A stretch of DNA of 64,000 nt from Oceanicola sp. 22II-s10i (GTDB lineage Bacteria > Pseudomonadota > Alphaproteobacteria > Rhodobacterales > Rhodobacteraceae): positions 1 to 64,000 of the forward strand of contig NZ_AQQU01000005.1 of NCBI RefSeq assembly GCF_002210105.1, written 5' to 3'. Position numbers and translations under genes: made by a program. The notes under the pieces were generated by a model. It did not search any database, had not been told where the DNA came from, and saw only the letters and a program-made list of their open reading frames with translations. Position 1 is the first letter of the stretch, and each line of letters begins with the position of its first letter. Of this stretch, positions 8,290 through 17,515 are shown in pieces.

Positions 8290-10475
8290 CTTTTGATCTG
8301 AAGATCGACGAACCGCATCCCGATCACCGCGCCGACGGCCTTACACAGAGCGTGCTGGGGCATGACAACGACCGACCCGACGGATGGCTCAAGGTAGCCG
8401 GGAGCGCGACATACGCGGCAGAGGAACAGGCCGACGATATGCTGCACGGGTTCCTCGTCCGCGCGCCAAAAGTCGGGGCGGTCTCCTGCCCGAACCTCGA
8501 GCAGGTGCGCGCCATGCACGGTGTCCGCAGCGTTTTGCGGGACCGGCGCATGATCCGCAACGCCGCCCAGGGCACCGCGAATGAAGCCCCGGTTCAGGGT
8601 GTCGACCAAGCGGCCTACGTCGGTCAGCCAATCGCGCTTGTTGTAGCCGACAGCTTCGAACAGGCCCGCCATGCGGCGCAGGCGCTGGTTGTATCCGTCG
8701 AAGAAGACGACGTGCCGGTCCTGCCCGATGCAGTCGAGCCGGAGGAGCCCGAAGACAAGAAGACGGAGATCGGCGATCTGGACCGGGCCATGTCCGAGGC
8801 GGCCTTCAGGATCGATGCCGTCTACACCACACCCTCCATGGTATCGGCGGCAATGGAACCGCACGCGGCCACCGCGCACTGGGATGGAGAGACACTGACG
8901 CTGCGCGGATCACTCCAGATGCTGAAGTTCAACCGCAATGAACTGGCCGACAGCGTGGGGCTCGACCCTGCAAATGTCCGCGTGCTGGCGCCCTATGTCG
9001 GCGGCGGCTTCGGGTCCAAACTTGGTATTTCAGCGGATTGCGTCGCGGCTGCGCTCGCCGCGATGGAACTGGGACAGCCCGTGCGCGTCGTCCAACACCG
9101 CCGCAACGTGTTCGAGGTTAACACCCGGCGTTCCGAAACCCGCCAGCACATCCGTCTGGCCGCCGATGCCGAAGGCCGCCTGACAGGGCTGGGCCACGAA
9201 GCGCTGGTGTCGAACCTACCGGACGAGGAATTTTCCGAACCCGTCATTCAGGGCAGCCACTTCGCCTATGCCGCCGCGAACCGGACGCTCGGCATGAAGA
9301 TCGCGCGCATTCACCGGTCCGCAGCCGGCTCGGTGCGCGCACCGGGGGAATCTGTCGGCGTAACTGCCTTCGAGGTCGCGATGGATGAACTGGCGCAGGC
9401 AGCAGGGGTTGATCCGGTGGACCTGCGCGTGCGCAATATCCCCGAGAAAGACCCCGAGAGCGGCAAGCCCTTCTCCTCGCACCGTCTGGAAGCGGCCCTG
9501 CGCCAAGGCGCAGACGCCTTCGGCTGGTCGCACCGCCACGCCACGCCGCGCCAGCAGCGCGAGGGCGAGTGGTGGATCGGCACCGGGATGGCCGCCGCCT
9601 TCCGCGTCAACATGGTGATCGAGGCCGAGGCGCGTATCAACCTGACGCGTGACGGCGCAACCGTGATGTCGGACATGACCGACATTGGCACTGGGAGTTA
9701 CGCGATCTTCGGGCAGATCGCCGCCGAATTGCTGGGCCTCCCGCTGGATCGCGTCGAAGTGCAACTGGGCGACACCCGATTCCCGCCCGGCTCCGGCTCT
9801 GGCGGGTCGTTCGGTGCGGCCTCGACTGGCACCGCCGTCTGGCTGGCGGGGATGGAGATCCGCAAGCAGATCGCCGACCGGCTCGGTTGTTCCGAAGCGG
9901 AACTGACCTTGCAGGACGGCATGGCCACCTATGCCAATAAGCGCGCCTCCCTGCGCGATCTGCTGTCGCATGAGCCGATTACGGGCCACGGCCATGTCGA
10001 ACCCGGCGAGGCGGCGGAAAAGGTCCGGCAGGCCACCTTCGGCGCGCATTTCGCGGAGGTCGCGGTCAGCGATGTCACAGGCGAGGTCCGCGTCCGGCGC
10101 ATGCTGGGCAGTTTCGCAGCCGGCCGCATCCTCAACCCGCGCACAGCCAGGTCGCAGTGTCATGGTGGTATGACCTGGGGCATTGGGATGGCTCTGACCG
10201 AAGAGCTGACGCACGACCGCCGCGACGGCCATGCCGTGAACCGGGATCTTGCGGGCTATCACCTGCCCGTCAACGCCGACGTGCCACCCTTTGAGGTGCA
10301 TTTCGTCGAGGAACTGGACGACTGGGCCGGTCCGACGCAGGCCAAGGGGATCGGAGAGCTGGGCATCTGCGGAGCCGGCGCGTCGATCCTGAATGCGGTC
10401 TATAACGCCTGCGGGGCGCGCGTGCGGGACATGCCCGCGACGCCGGACCGGGTGCTGGCCGCACTGCCATCGTAG
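8286..10475 (+). CDS. paoC: Aldehyde oxidoreductase, molybdenum-binding subunit (PaoC/YagR-like)
   Basis: This 729-aa catalytic subunit binds the molybdenum cofactor and oxidises aldehydes. The glycine-rich Moco motif GGGFGSK lies near residue 240, and SVRAPGE contains the conserved arginine region. The active-site glutamate is Glu691 in [13 protein letters not shown]. The subunit order 2Fe-2S, FAD, Mo follows paoABC. The maturation partner PaoD (XdhC-like, sulfurates the cofactor) is not next to it, so that factor must come from elsewhere in the genome. The substrate cannot be told from sequence; aromatic or aliphatic aldehydes are likely from the family. Confidence 0.93.
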   Translation: MTFDLKIDEPHPDHRADGLTQSVLGHDNDRPDGWLKVAGSATYAAEEQADDMLHGFLVRAPKVGAVSCPNLEQVRAMHGVRSVLRDRRMIRNAAQGTANEAPVQGVDQAAYVGQPIALVVADSFEQARHAAQALVVSVEEDDVPVLPDAVEPEEPEDKKTEIGDLDRAMSEAAFRIDAVYTTPSMVSAAMEPHAATAHWDGETLTLRGSLQMLKFNRNELADSVGLDPANVRVLAPYVGGGFGSKLGISADCVAAALAAMELGQPVRVVQHRRNVFEVNTRRSETRQHIRLAADAEGRLTGLGHEALVSNLPDEEFSEPVIQGSHFAYAAANRTLGMKIARIHRSAAGSVRAPGESVGVTAFEVAMDELAQAAGVDPVDLRVRNIPEKDPESGKPFSSHRLEAALRQGADAFGWSHRHATPRQQREGEWWIGTGMAAAFRVNMVIEAEARINLTRDGATVMSDMTDIGTGSYAIFGQIAAELLGLPLDRVEVQLGDTRFPPGSGSGGSFGAASTGTAVWLAGMEIRKQIADRLGCSEAELTLQDGMATYANKRASLRDLLSHEPITGHGHVEPGEAAEKVRQATFGAHFAEVAVSDVTGEVRVRRMLGSFAAGRILNPRTARSQCHGGMTWGIGMALTEELTHDRRDGHAVNRDLAGYHLPVNADVPPFEVHFVEELDDWAGPTQAKGIGELGICGAGASILNAVYNACGARVRDMPATPDRVLAALPS

Positions 10476-10492
10476 CGGGGTGGGCTGGCCAC

Positions 10493-11080
10493 ATGGGTGA
10501 TACGGCGAGTGATCCGACACACGCGTTAAGCGATGTCCTCGACACCCTCGAGGCGTCGCTGGACGGCGAAAGCGTTACGGTCGAGCATGTCGTCGACAAA
10601 CTGGGCCGCGCATCCTTCGCCTCGGTGATGCTGATTTTCTCACTGATCTCGACCTCTCCGGCCAGTGCCATTCCCGGGGTCACGGCGGTGGTTGCGATGC
10701 TGGTTCTGCTTCTGATCATCCAGATGATGATCGGACGAGAGAGCGTCTGGCTCCCCGACTTTGTCTCCCGCAAACGCATGGACGCAGACAAAGTGGAGCG
10801 CGGCGTCAACTGGCTGCGAAAACCGGTCACATCGGTCGAACGATTCATCAAACCGCGACTGACGTTCCTGTTCCACCGGCCATGGCTCTGGTTGCCGATG
10901 ATCCTCATTGCGTTGCTGACGCTCTTCATGCCGTTCATGGAGATCGTGCCGACTTCCGGGTCCATCGCATCCGCCGTCATCGCCCTTTTCGCAGCGAGCC
11001 TCCTTACCCGAGACGGCGTGCTTGCCTGTCTGTCTTTCGGTCTGCTTCTGGTCGTTCCGGTCACGCTTTATTTCGTCTGA
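10493..11080 (+). CDS. ExoD-family exopolysaccharide synthesis membrane protein
   Basis: The 195-aa protein has the ExoD layout: a soluble N-terminal part (LDTLEASLDGESVTVEHVVDKLG), a hydrophobic segment with SLISTSPASAIPGVTA, a central soluble stretch, and three further hydrophobic segments to the C-terminus. ExoD of Sinorhizobium affects exopolysaccharide production and alkaline tolerance, by an unknown mechanism. It begins 17 bp after paoC and may be cotranscribed with it, but no exopolysaccharide genes are nearby, so its job here is open. Confidence 0.85.
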   Translation: MGDTASDPTHALSDVLDTLEASLDGESVTVEHVVDKLGRASFASVMLIFSLISTSPASAIPGVTAVVAMLVLLLIIQMMIGRESVWLPDFVSRKRMDADKVERGVNWLRKPVTSVERFIKPRLTFLFHRPWLWLPMILIALLTLFMPFMEIVPTSGSIASAVIALFAASLLTRDGVLACLSFGLLLVVPVTLYFV

Positions 11081-11202
11081 TCCGGCTCGGACGTTTGCGA
11101 CGTTTCCGGCCCGGAACGGAACAGACCAGCAGACAACCCGTTGGTCTATCAAGCGCCCCCCTGTGCGCTTGATTATCCTCGACCGATCAGAAGGAGGCCC
11201 CC

Positions 11203-11580
11203 ATGTCCGACATCGCCGCATCCCCCGCCAATCCCCCCGGACATGAAACCTCTTGGGGCGTCAAGATCCTCGGCTGGGTCTGTGTCCTGTTCGGTGCAGT
11301 CATTCTGGCCGGCGGCGTCTGGCTGATCCTTCTTGGAGGGAGCTGGTATTACGGCCTCGCCGGCCTTGGCCTCGCTGCCACCGGCATACTGCTGAACCGC
11401 TACATGATGGAAGCCGTCTGGCTTTACCTCGTGGTGTGGGTCGGAACGGTTGCCTGGGCCTGGTGGGAAGTCGGAACCAATTGGTGGGCCGAAGTCCCGC
11501 GCCTTGTCGCTCCGACCTTGATCCTCGTCCTCGTGCTGCTCTGCATACCCGCATTGAGACGCCACCCCTCCAAACTTTGA
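11203..11580 (+). CDS. Membrane anchor like the N-terminus of PQQ glucose dehydrogenase
   Basis: The 125-aa protein has four to five hydrophobic segments (ILGWVCVLFGAVILAGGVWL, YYGLAGLGLAATGILL, AVWLYLVVWVGTVAWAWWEV, LVAPTLILVLVLLCIPAL). The GSWYYGLAGLGL region and EVGTNWWAEVPRL resemble the quinone-binding membrane domain at the N-terminus of single-chain membrane glucose/quinate dehydrogenases. It stops and is followed 16 bp later by the PQQ propeller gene, so the enzyme seems to be encoded as two chains. AGAAGGAGG lies before the ATG at 11203. Role inferred from similarity and position. Confidence 0.82.
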   Translation: MSDIAASPANPPGHETSWGVKILGWVCVLFGAVILAGGVWLILLGGSWYYGLAGLGLAATGILLNRYMMEAVWLYLVVWVGTVAWAWWEVGTNWWAEVPRLVAPTLILVLVLLCIPALRRHPSKL

Positions 11581-11596
11581 TACGGATTAGCTTCAG

Positions 11597-13720
11597 ATGA
11601 CACGTTTTGTCCCCTTTGCCGCTGCCGTCCTTCTGGCTGGCACATTGCCGCTTCAGGCACAGCAGGCGACCACCCCCGACACGCAGCAACCCACGACCGG
11701 TGCCGCCGAAGGTCCCTCCCCCACAGAAAACGCGACGATTTCGCAGCCCCCCGCAGAACAGACCACGGAAGACGACACGGCAGACGACGCCTTCGCCACA
11801 GCCGCGCAACCGCTGATGGAGGTCGGGACCGACTGGCCCTACTGGGGCGGCGATGCACAGGCGACTCGCTATTCACCGCTCAACCAGATCACGCCCGAAA
11901 ACGTAGATCAGCTGGAACAGGTGTTCACCTTCCACACCGGCGATCTTCCCGAAGGCACGGCGGAAGGCAAATATTCACCCGAAGTCACGCCCCTCAAGGT
12001 CGGTGACGACCTGCTGATGTGTTCCGCGATGAACATCCTCATTTCAGTCGATGCCGCCACGGGAGAGGAAAACTGGCGTTTCGATCCGGGCGTGCCGAAC
12101 GACGCGATCCCCTATGGCGCCACATGCCGTGGCGTTTCGGTTTATAGCAATCCCGACGCTGCCGAAGGCGATGCCTGCGCAACACGCGTGATCCAGGGGA
12201 CGCTCGACGCCAAGCTGGTCGCCGTTGACGTCGAAACCGGAGCGCCGTGCGAAGACTTCGGAGAAAACGGCACTGTCGACATGTGGCAGGATATCGGCGA
12301 ACGCGTGCCCGGCTGGTATGCGGTCACCGCCCCCCCAGCCATTGTGCGTGGCATCGTCGTCTCCGGTGCACAGGTCAAGGATGGTCAGGCAGAAGACGCA
12401 CCCTCAGGCGTGATCCGCGGCTATGACGCTGTGACCGGTGAACTGGCATGGGCCTGGGACCTGGCTGCACCGGATGAGAACCGCAATGGCCCGCCGGAGG
12501 GCGAGGTCTACACCCGCGGCACGCCGAACATGTGGACCACGGCCGTCGCGGATGAAGAGCTCGGACTGGTCTACCTGCCAATGGGCAATTCCTCGGTCGA
12601 TTATTACGGCTCCAACCGCAGCGATGCCGAGAACGAATACGCCACGTCGCTCGTCGCACTGGACGCGACCACCGGCGCAGAGGCTTGGCACTTCCAGACC
12701 GTGCGCCACGACGTCTGGGACTACGACCTTGGCTCTCAGGCCTCGCTGATCGACTATCAGGGCACCCCGGCGGTGCTTCTGCCGTCCAAACAGGGTGACA
12801 TCTACATCCTGAACCGAGAGACCGGTGAGCCGCTGACGCCGGTCGGGGAACTGACCGACCTGCCGAAAGGTGAAGTCGAACCGGAATACATTTCAGATAC
12901 GCAGCCGGTAAGCGAGTGGCACACACTGCGAAAGGATCCGCTGGAAGAAAAGGACATGTGGGGTTTCACCCCGATCGACCAGCTCTGGTGCCGCATTCAG
13001 TTTCGCCGCGCGAACTACGACGGGTTCTTCACACCGCCTTCAACCGACAAACCGTGGATCCAGTATCCCGGCTATAATGGTGGGTCCGACTGGGGGTCGG
13101 TGGCGATCGATACGGACCGCGGGATCATTATCGCCAATTACAACGATGTGCCCAATTACAACCGGCTTGTGCCGCGTGATGAGGTGACGTCCAAGCCGAT
13201 CAACGAGATGGAGACTGGCGAAAGCGGCGGAGCCAATGCCGAAGGTGCCGCAGACCCGCAATCCGGCTCCCCATACGGGATCAGCGTCAATGCGGGTTGG
13301 CGGAACGACCTGACTGGGGTGCCTTGCACGCGTCCTCCTTACGGCGGTATCCGCGCGATCGACCTTGAAACCGGCGAAACCCTCTGGGACCGCCCTCTGG
13401 GCACGGCCCGGCGAAATGGTCCGTTCGGCATCCCGTCCTTCCTGCCCTTTGACATCGGCACGCCGAACAACGGCGGGTCCGTGGTGACCGCTGGCGGACT
13501 GGTCTTCATCGCCGCGGCGACGGACAACCTGTTCAGGGCAATCGATATCGAGACCGGAGAGACCGTCTGGTCGACAGTTCTGCCAGCTGGTGGACAGGCG
13601 AACCCGATCACCTACGAGGTCGATGGTCGCCAATATGTGATGGTGTCGGCCATGGGTCATCATTTCATGGAAACGCCTGTTGGCGACGAAGTGATCGCCT
13701 GGGCCCTTCCCGAGAACTGA
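11597..13720 (+). CDS. PQQ-dependent quinoprotein dehydrogenase (glucose/quinate type), soluble domain
   Basis: This is a periplasmic eight-bladed propeller that binds PQQ and oxidises sugars or alcohols, giving electrons to ubiquinone. Residues 1-21 are a Sec signal (VPFAAAVLLAGTLPLQA, cut near QA-Q). A Thr/Pro/Glu-rich linker follows to about residue 75. The propeller starts DWPYWGGDAQATRYSPLNQI. Family marks include ITPENV, WHFQTVRHDVWDYDLGSQ, KQGDIYILNRETG, NNGGSVVTAGGLVFIAA and the C-terminal MGHHFMETPVGDEVIAW. In the usual single-chain enzyme the transmembrane part precedes this domain; here that part is the separate gene just upstream. Its substrate is not decided by sequence. Confidence 0.9.
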   Translation: MTRFVPFAAAVLLAGTLPLQAQQATTPDTQQPTTGAAEGPSPTENATISQPPAEQTTEDDTADDAFATAAQPLMEVGTDWPYWGGDAQATRYSPLNQITPENVDQLEQVFTFHTGDLPEGTAEGKYSPEVTPLKVGDDLLMCSAMNILISVDAATGEENWRFDPGVPNDAIPYGATCRGVSVYSNPDAAEGDACATRVIQGTLDAKLVAVDVETGAPCEDFGENGTVDMWQDIGERVPGWYAVTAPPAIVRGIVVSGAQVKDGQAEDAPSGVIRGYDAVTGELAWAWDLAAPDENRNGPPEGEVYTRGTPNMWTTAVADEELGLVYLPMGNSSVDYYGSNRSDAENEYATSLVALDATTGAEAWHFQTVRHDVWDYDLGSQASLIDYQGTPAVLLPSKQGDIYILNRETGEPLTPVGELTDLPKGEVEPEYISDTQPVSEWHTLRKDPLEEKDMWGFTPIDQLWCRIQFRRANYDGFFTPPSTDKPWIQYPGYNGGSDWGSVAIDTDRGIIIANYNDVPNYNRLVPRDEVTSKPINEMETGESGGANAEGAADPQSGSPYGISVNAGWRNDLTGVPCTRPPYGGIRAIDLETGETLWDRPLGTARRNGPFGIPSFLPFDIGTPNNGGSVVTAGGLVFIAAATDNLFRAIDIETGETVWSTVLPAGGQANPITYEVDGRQYVMVSAMGHHFMETPVGDEVIAWALPEN

Positions 13721-13741
13721 ACGCCCTGAATAGCAAGGCGC

Positions 13742-13770
13742 GCGGCGGCAGACCTTGGTCTTGCCGCCGC
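13742..13770. terminator. Hairpin after the quinoprotein gene
   Basis: GCGGCGGCAGACC and GGTCTTGCCGCCGC form a stable stem with one bulged base, 22 bp after the stop codon. No T-run follows. It is probably the end of the 11203-13720 transcript. Confidence 0.5.
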
Positions 13771-13925
13771 CGCTACACCTGCTGATCCTGCGGGGTTGGT
13801 CGTGGACAGCCGCAACTGTTTCTTCAGCTCCCACCTCCCCCAGACAGATGGCCGCCCCGCGTTGGCGTCGCTGGAACTCTGCAAGCAGACTGCCGTTGAT
13901 CATGTGGGAGCGAGGAGCACATCCT

Positions 13926-14255
13926 ATGACCGATAACAAGACGAAAGCCCCCGAAGACCGCACGACCGAGACGTCCGCCCAACTGCGCGATGAGATCGAC
14001 AGAGGCGGAACCGGCGACAAGGTCGCGTTCTCCGACCCTGCGGCGGCCCCCTTGGGCACAGATGACGAGGCCGGAGGGCACCCGCCGGACCGCGATCAGG
14101 TCAAACGGGCCGCTGCTGTCGAAACTCCGCGCGCAAAACCGGAAGACAGAAAGAAAGGTCCGGCAGGATTGCAGGGCAACAGATTAAGTCCGCGGGTTCT
14201 CGTCATTGCCGCCGTCGCCGTGATCGCGCTGATCGTGCTCGTGGTGGCACTGTAG
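13926..14255 (+). CDS. Hypothetical tail-anchored protein, 109 aa
   Basis: The protein has a long polar, probably disordered N-terminal part rich in Asp, Lys, Thr and Pro, followed by one transmembrane helix at the very end (VLVIAAVAVIALIVLVVAL). GAGGAG lies upstream of the ATG at 13926. It looks like a C-terminally anchored single-pass inner-membrane protein. No family is recognised, and neighbours give no clear hint. Confidence 0.6.
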   Translation: MTDNKTKAPEDRTTETSAQLRDEIDRGGTGDKVAFSDPAAAPLGTDDEAGGHPPDRDQVKRAAAVETPRAKPEDRKKGPAGLQGNRLSPRVLVIAAVAVIALIVLVVAL

Positions 14256-14291
14256 ACCGAGCCGACACACGGGACGACTTCCCGCGCTCGC

Positions 14292-14963
14292 TCAGGCATT
14301 CTCCCCGGCTTCAAGCCGCCCGATAATCCGGTCGAGGTTCGACGTGGCCTCTTCCCGGGTCACGGCATAGCCGTAAGGCGCACCGTGCTCGACACCCCAG
14401 GGCACGAGGATATCGAAATCGATCTCCTTCAACGCCGCGAGGCTGCCCATATAGGCCGCCCGATCGCTGTCGCCGAGCACAACCGCCTTCCACTCACCAT
14501 TCTGCACCCACAGACTATCCCCCGGAAAAAGCAGACGATGTTCGCCGTTGTTCCAGAGGAAAGTCGTCGTTCCCGGCGTATGACCGGGGGTCGGGATAAC
14601 TTCCAGATCATCATCGATCATGTGGCGTTCCGAGAAGGTGCCCGCGATGGCCATGTCGACATCGGCACGGTCCGCCTCATTGATCCAGACAGGCAAATCG
14701 AGGCGCGGCGCGCCATACATCGCTTCATGATGGTGGTTCATGAGAAGACACTCAGGCCACCCCATTTCACGGATCTCGTCAGCAGCCTCACTGATGCCCG
14801 GGGCATTGTAGACGATGACGTTGCCCTGCGGCCTCTCAAGCACGAAAGCGCGAACTACCACGCCGTCGAGGAAGGGTAACGGTGCACTCGGGGTCCCGTG
14901 CAGACCTCGGATCGTGGATTGCAGTCCATTGGAGGTGACATCGAAGGTGAGCTCATCCGTCAT
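14292..14963 (-). CDS. MBL-fold metallo-hydrolase-like protein
   Basis: The 223-aa protein has the metallo-beta-lactamase fold marks GHTPGTTTF and LLFPGDSLW, so the overall fold is clear. The first metal motif, usually HxHxDH, reads HHHEAM, with the Asp and last His replaced, so metal binding may be altered or the enzyme may have another function. ATG 14963 is chosen because GGAGACC lies before it. The start lies inside the end of the MarR gene (11-bp overlap), so the two form an operon and the regulator likely controls it. The substrate is unknown. Confidence 0.8.
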   Translation of the reverse strand: MTDELTFDVTSNGLQSTIRGLHGTPSAPLPFLDGVVVRAFVLERPQGNVIVYNAPGISEAADEIREMGWPECLLMNHHHEAMYGAPRLDLPVWINEADRADVDMAIAGTFSERHMIDDDLEVIPTPGHTPGTTTFLWNNGEHRLLFPGDSLWVQNGEWKAVVLGDSDRAAYMGSLAALKEIDFDILVPWGVEHGAPYGYAVTREEATSNLDRIIGRLEAGENA

Positions 14964-15444
14964 CGGTCGGTCTCCTTTGCTTCCGGCCATTCATATCGTG
15001 GCGGCCGCCCGCCGGCGGCTGGTCTGAGAGGCGCGCTTCGATGCGGCGCAGTGCCTGCGTCGTCGCTGCGACCGTGTCACGCTCCAGCCCGACACCGTTC
15101 AGGGCTGCTGCCCAATGCTCGCGCATGCGAAGGCTGTTCTTGTCGGCCAGGTCGGTCGGGTGCAGATGCACTATTCGCGCGTCGTTCGGATCACTCCGCC
15201 GTTCCAGCAGACCTTTCGCCACCAGACTTTTCAACACGCGTGCAAAATTGCTGGTCGGCAGTCCGCAGGCATCGGCCGCGGCACGGGCGGATACTCCGGG
15301 GTTTCGCCCGACGAACCGCATCACGCTGATTTCAATCGGGGTGCAGGGCCCCGGCTCCAGATCGAGCGGTGCCGGGAGCCGCCGCGCTACCGCGTGGATC
15401 AGATCAACCAGTTCGTAAAGCTCCGTAGACTGTCTTTCAGCCAT
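14953..15444 (-). CDS. MarR-family transcriptional regulator
   Basis: This protein of about 163 aa has the winged-helix MarR layout: a dimer helix, then CTPIEISVMRFVGRNPGVSARAA, the recognition helix SNFARVLKSLVAKGLLERR, and the wing SDPNDARIVHLHPTD. The ATG 15444 is preferred over a GTG at 15456. Upstream is an AT-rich near-palindrome that is a good candidate for its own operator. The MBL-fold gene downstream overlaps it and is the likely target together with itself. The ligand is unknown. Confidence 0.88.
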   Translation of the reverse strand: MAERQSTELYELVDLIHAVARRLPAPLDLEPGPCTPIEISVMRFVGRNPGVSARAAADACGLPTSNFARVLKSLVAKGLLERRSDPNDARIVHLHPTDLADKNSLRMREHWAAALNGVGLERDTVAATTQALRRIEARLSDQPPAGGRHDMNGRKQRRPTDDG

Positions 15445-15459
15445 GACACCCGCCACTTG

Positions 15460-15487
15460 CTATAACGTGATAGTTATCATATAATAG
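15460..15487. promoter_or_regulatory. Candidate MarR operator upstream of the regulator
   Basis: A near-palindrome centred on TGATAGTTATCA (15468-15479) with further symmetric flanks (CTATAA / ATAATAG) lies 16 bp before the MarR start. Its AT content contrasts with the surroundings, and its size fits a MarR dimer site overlapping the promoter. Confidence 0.5.
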
Positions 15488-15608
15488 TAAATGGAGTCAG
15501 TTCAAGGCGGCCCGTCTTCAAGAAAGCCGCAACGCGGGTCACATCCTGTGCACTGTAGGGGTGCCTGACACGATTTGCGGACACCCAACAAATTTCCGGT
15601 TGATCCGG

Positions 15609-16442
15609 TCAGCCGTCGCAGGACCACCACCCGCGATACCCCGACGAGGGGCCGGGATCGAAGGCGAAGGTCAGGGTCGCGTCAGACCGGAAATCCGGAT
15701 CGTCCCTCGACGCGACGGAGATGCTGAGACCTTGGGTCTCCCACGTCCCATCCTCACCTTCCAGCGGCAGAAGCACGCCACTGACCTGGGCCACCGCTTG
15801 TCCCGCGCCGTCCGTCCACAGGATCGGATCGGCTTCGGGCGCACGGCGGAACTGACAACCCATCCCGGAGATCACCTTTGCGGCATCCTCACGGGTAACC
15901 GGCGCCGGATCAAGGGGCGACAGCTGCACGTTGCGTCGCGCGTCCTCCATCGTCCCGACACGGGCCGGATCATCCTGAAACGCATCCGCGACGGTCCGGC
16001 CGGCTGCGGTCTCGGCCACGAGATAGCGCATCTCGGCGATTTCCTTGCGCTGAGCCGACGCGATTTCATCGGCCAGTCGCGCTACGCGGGCATCTTCGAT
16101 TCCAGCGCGTTCCGAGGTCATGATCGCAATCGAGTGATGCGGGATCATGGCCCGCATGTAACTCGGGCCCGAGACGGTCGCCTGACTCCGCACGAGCCAG
16201 AGCGCGACCCCCGACACGACGACAGCCCCCGCGAGAATAGCGAAGTTGGCTGTCCGGTTCGGATACATCCCCCACATCCAGAGCATCATGACGATCGCCA
16301 TGACGCCCCCCATCAGGATCGCCATGTAGACGCGTGTTTCGGAATAGAACACATGCGCGGAGGAGTAGGTGTTCAGATACATCAGAACCAGCATGACGAT
16401 GGTAGACGTAAGGATCATGAGGGCAAAACGGAGATATGGCAT
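15609..16442 (-). CDS. DUF305 domain membrane protein
   Basis: The 277-aa protein has three N-terminal transmembrane helices (LRFALMILTSTIVMLVLMYL, VYMAILMGGVMAIVMMLWMW, FAILAGAVVVSGVALWLV) and then a ferritin-like DUF305 region with the typical MRAMIPHHSIAIMTSERA motif and QRKEIAEMRYLV. The C-terminal part after about residue 180 (GMGCQFRRAPEADPILW) is an extra domain with no known name. DUF305 proteins often occur near copper and cytochrome genes, and here it follows the caa3 oxidase genes by about 90 bp, which fits a role in metal handling for the oxidase. That role is an inference. Confidence 0.85.
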   Translation of the reverse strand: MPYLRFALMILTSTIVMLVLMYLNTYSSAHVFYSETRVYMAILMGGVMAIVMMLWMWGMYPNRTANFAILAGAVVVSGVALWLVRSQATVSGPSYMRAMIPHHSIAIMTSERAGIEDARVARLADEIASAQRKEIAEMRYLVAETAAGRTVADAFQDDPARVGTMEDARRNVQLSPLDPAPVTREDAAKVISGMGCQFRRAPEADPILWTDGAGQAVAQVSGVLLPLEGEDGTWETQGLSISVASRDDPDFRSDATLTFAFDPGPSSGYRGWWSCDG

Positions 16443-16528
16443 CGAGGCCTCCGGCTGGCTTGGAAATGGTGCGTGGATGACAGATCAACGCTACGTGATC
16501 CGCGATGTTCCGGTCGCCGTCGGCTTAT

Positions 16529-17515
16529 CTATCGCCCGACACCAGCAAAATAGCGGCTCAGGGTCTTGATATCCTCGGTCGTCAGATCCCGCGCCGCCGC
16601 GGCCATGAGCGCATCATGGTCAAGGGTTCCGTCCCGCCAGAGCTTCAACTGGGCCAAGAGGTAGGCCTCGTTCTGACCGAAGAGGCGCGGGCCCTTGCTG
16701 GGCTGCTGTCCACCGTGGCAGGCGAGGCAGGCAGGCACATCACGTGTGCCCGCCCGCGCCAGCGCCGCGCCCGGCCCTTCGCCCGGCACCGGGTCCAGAA
16801 CCGGGGCGGCGGGCTTGTTTGAGAACGCCTCCGCCAGTTCTGCAAAGCTGTCCTCGGGCACCCGAGTAGCCGCCTGCGCCATGATCCCGCTCGGCCTATC
16901 TCCGGTCAGATAGGCTATAAGCTGCGCTTCGAGGTATTCGGCAGACTGAATGTCCAGCCGGGGCACCGGGCCACCGATATCTCCGTGACAGCTTTGGCAA
17001 TAGGCCGTGCCGGTGAGGGTTGGCGAAGGCATCCGGGGCGCCGTATCGCGTTTGATCGACTTTAGGAACGCAACGACGGCCCAGACTTCGTCACCTCGCG
17101 CCTCTGCGGGCCAGGCCGGCATGCCGGTCATCTTTGCCCCGTTCTCGACGATCCAGTGCAGCTCGTTAGCTTCCCAATGAGCGACGGCCTCGTTGATCGG
17201 CGGCGGCGCGGGCACCATGGCGCGGGCGGTTGCACTTTGCAATTCACCCAGAGCGCCGTGGCACATCGCGCAGGCCGTTGCGTAGTGCCCGGCGCCAAGG
17301 GCGATCAGGTCCGGGTCGTCCAGCGGCGGCACCTCCTCGGGCGCGGGTGCGCGCAGGCTGACCGAGTTGCGGAAGGTCGTGTGCAGCACCCAGGACACAC
17401 CGGGCAGATGCCCCACCTGCGCCGAAACGTTGTAAAGGCCGAACCCCACGATCGCCGCCGCGCCCGCAAGGCCGAGCCCGCCCAGCACTGCAAGTGTCAG
17501 CAGACCACGCCTCAT
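16529..17515 (-). CDS. Three-haem cytochrome c
   Basis: The protein of about 328 aa has an N-terminal membrane anchor (LLTLAVLGGLGLAGAAAIVGFGL) and three haem-binding motifs: CAMCH (Cys82-His86), CQSCH and CLACH. The first domain resembles a single cytochrome c with GMPAW as haem-methionine region; the last two form a diheme unit similar to cytochrome c4 (GPRLFGQNEAYLLAQL). It overlaps the ctaG stop as ATGA and is the last gene of the oxidase unit. It probably delivers electrons to the caa3 oxidase from the periplasmic side. Confidence 0.88.
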   Translation of the reverse strand: MRRGLLTLAVLGGLGLAGAAAIVGFGLYNVSAQVGHLPGVSWVLHTTFRNSVSLRAPAPEEVPPLDDPDLIALGAGHYATACAMCHGALGELQSATARAMVPAPPPINEAVAHWEANELHWIVENGAKMTGMPAWPAEARGDEVWAVVAFLKSIKRDTAPRMPSPTLTGTAYCQSCHGDIGGPVPRLDIQSAEYLEAQLIAYLTGDRPSGIMAQAATRVPEDSFAELAEAFSNKPAAPVLDPVPGEGPGAALARAGTRDVPACLACHGGQQPSKGPRLFGQNEAYLLAQLKLWRDGTLDHDALMAAAARDLTTEDIKTLSRYFAGVGR

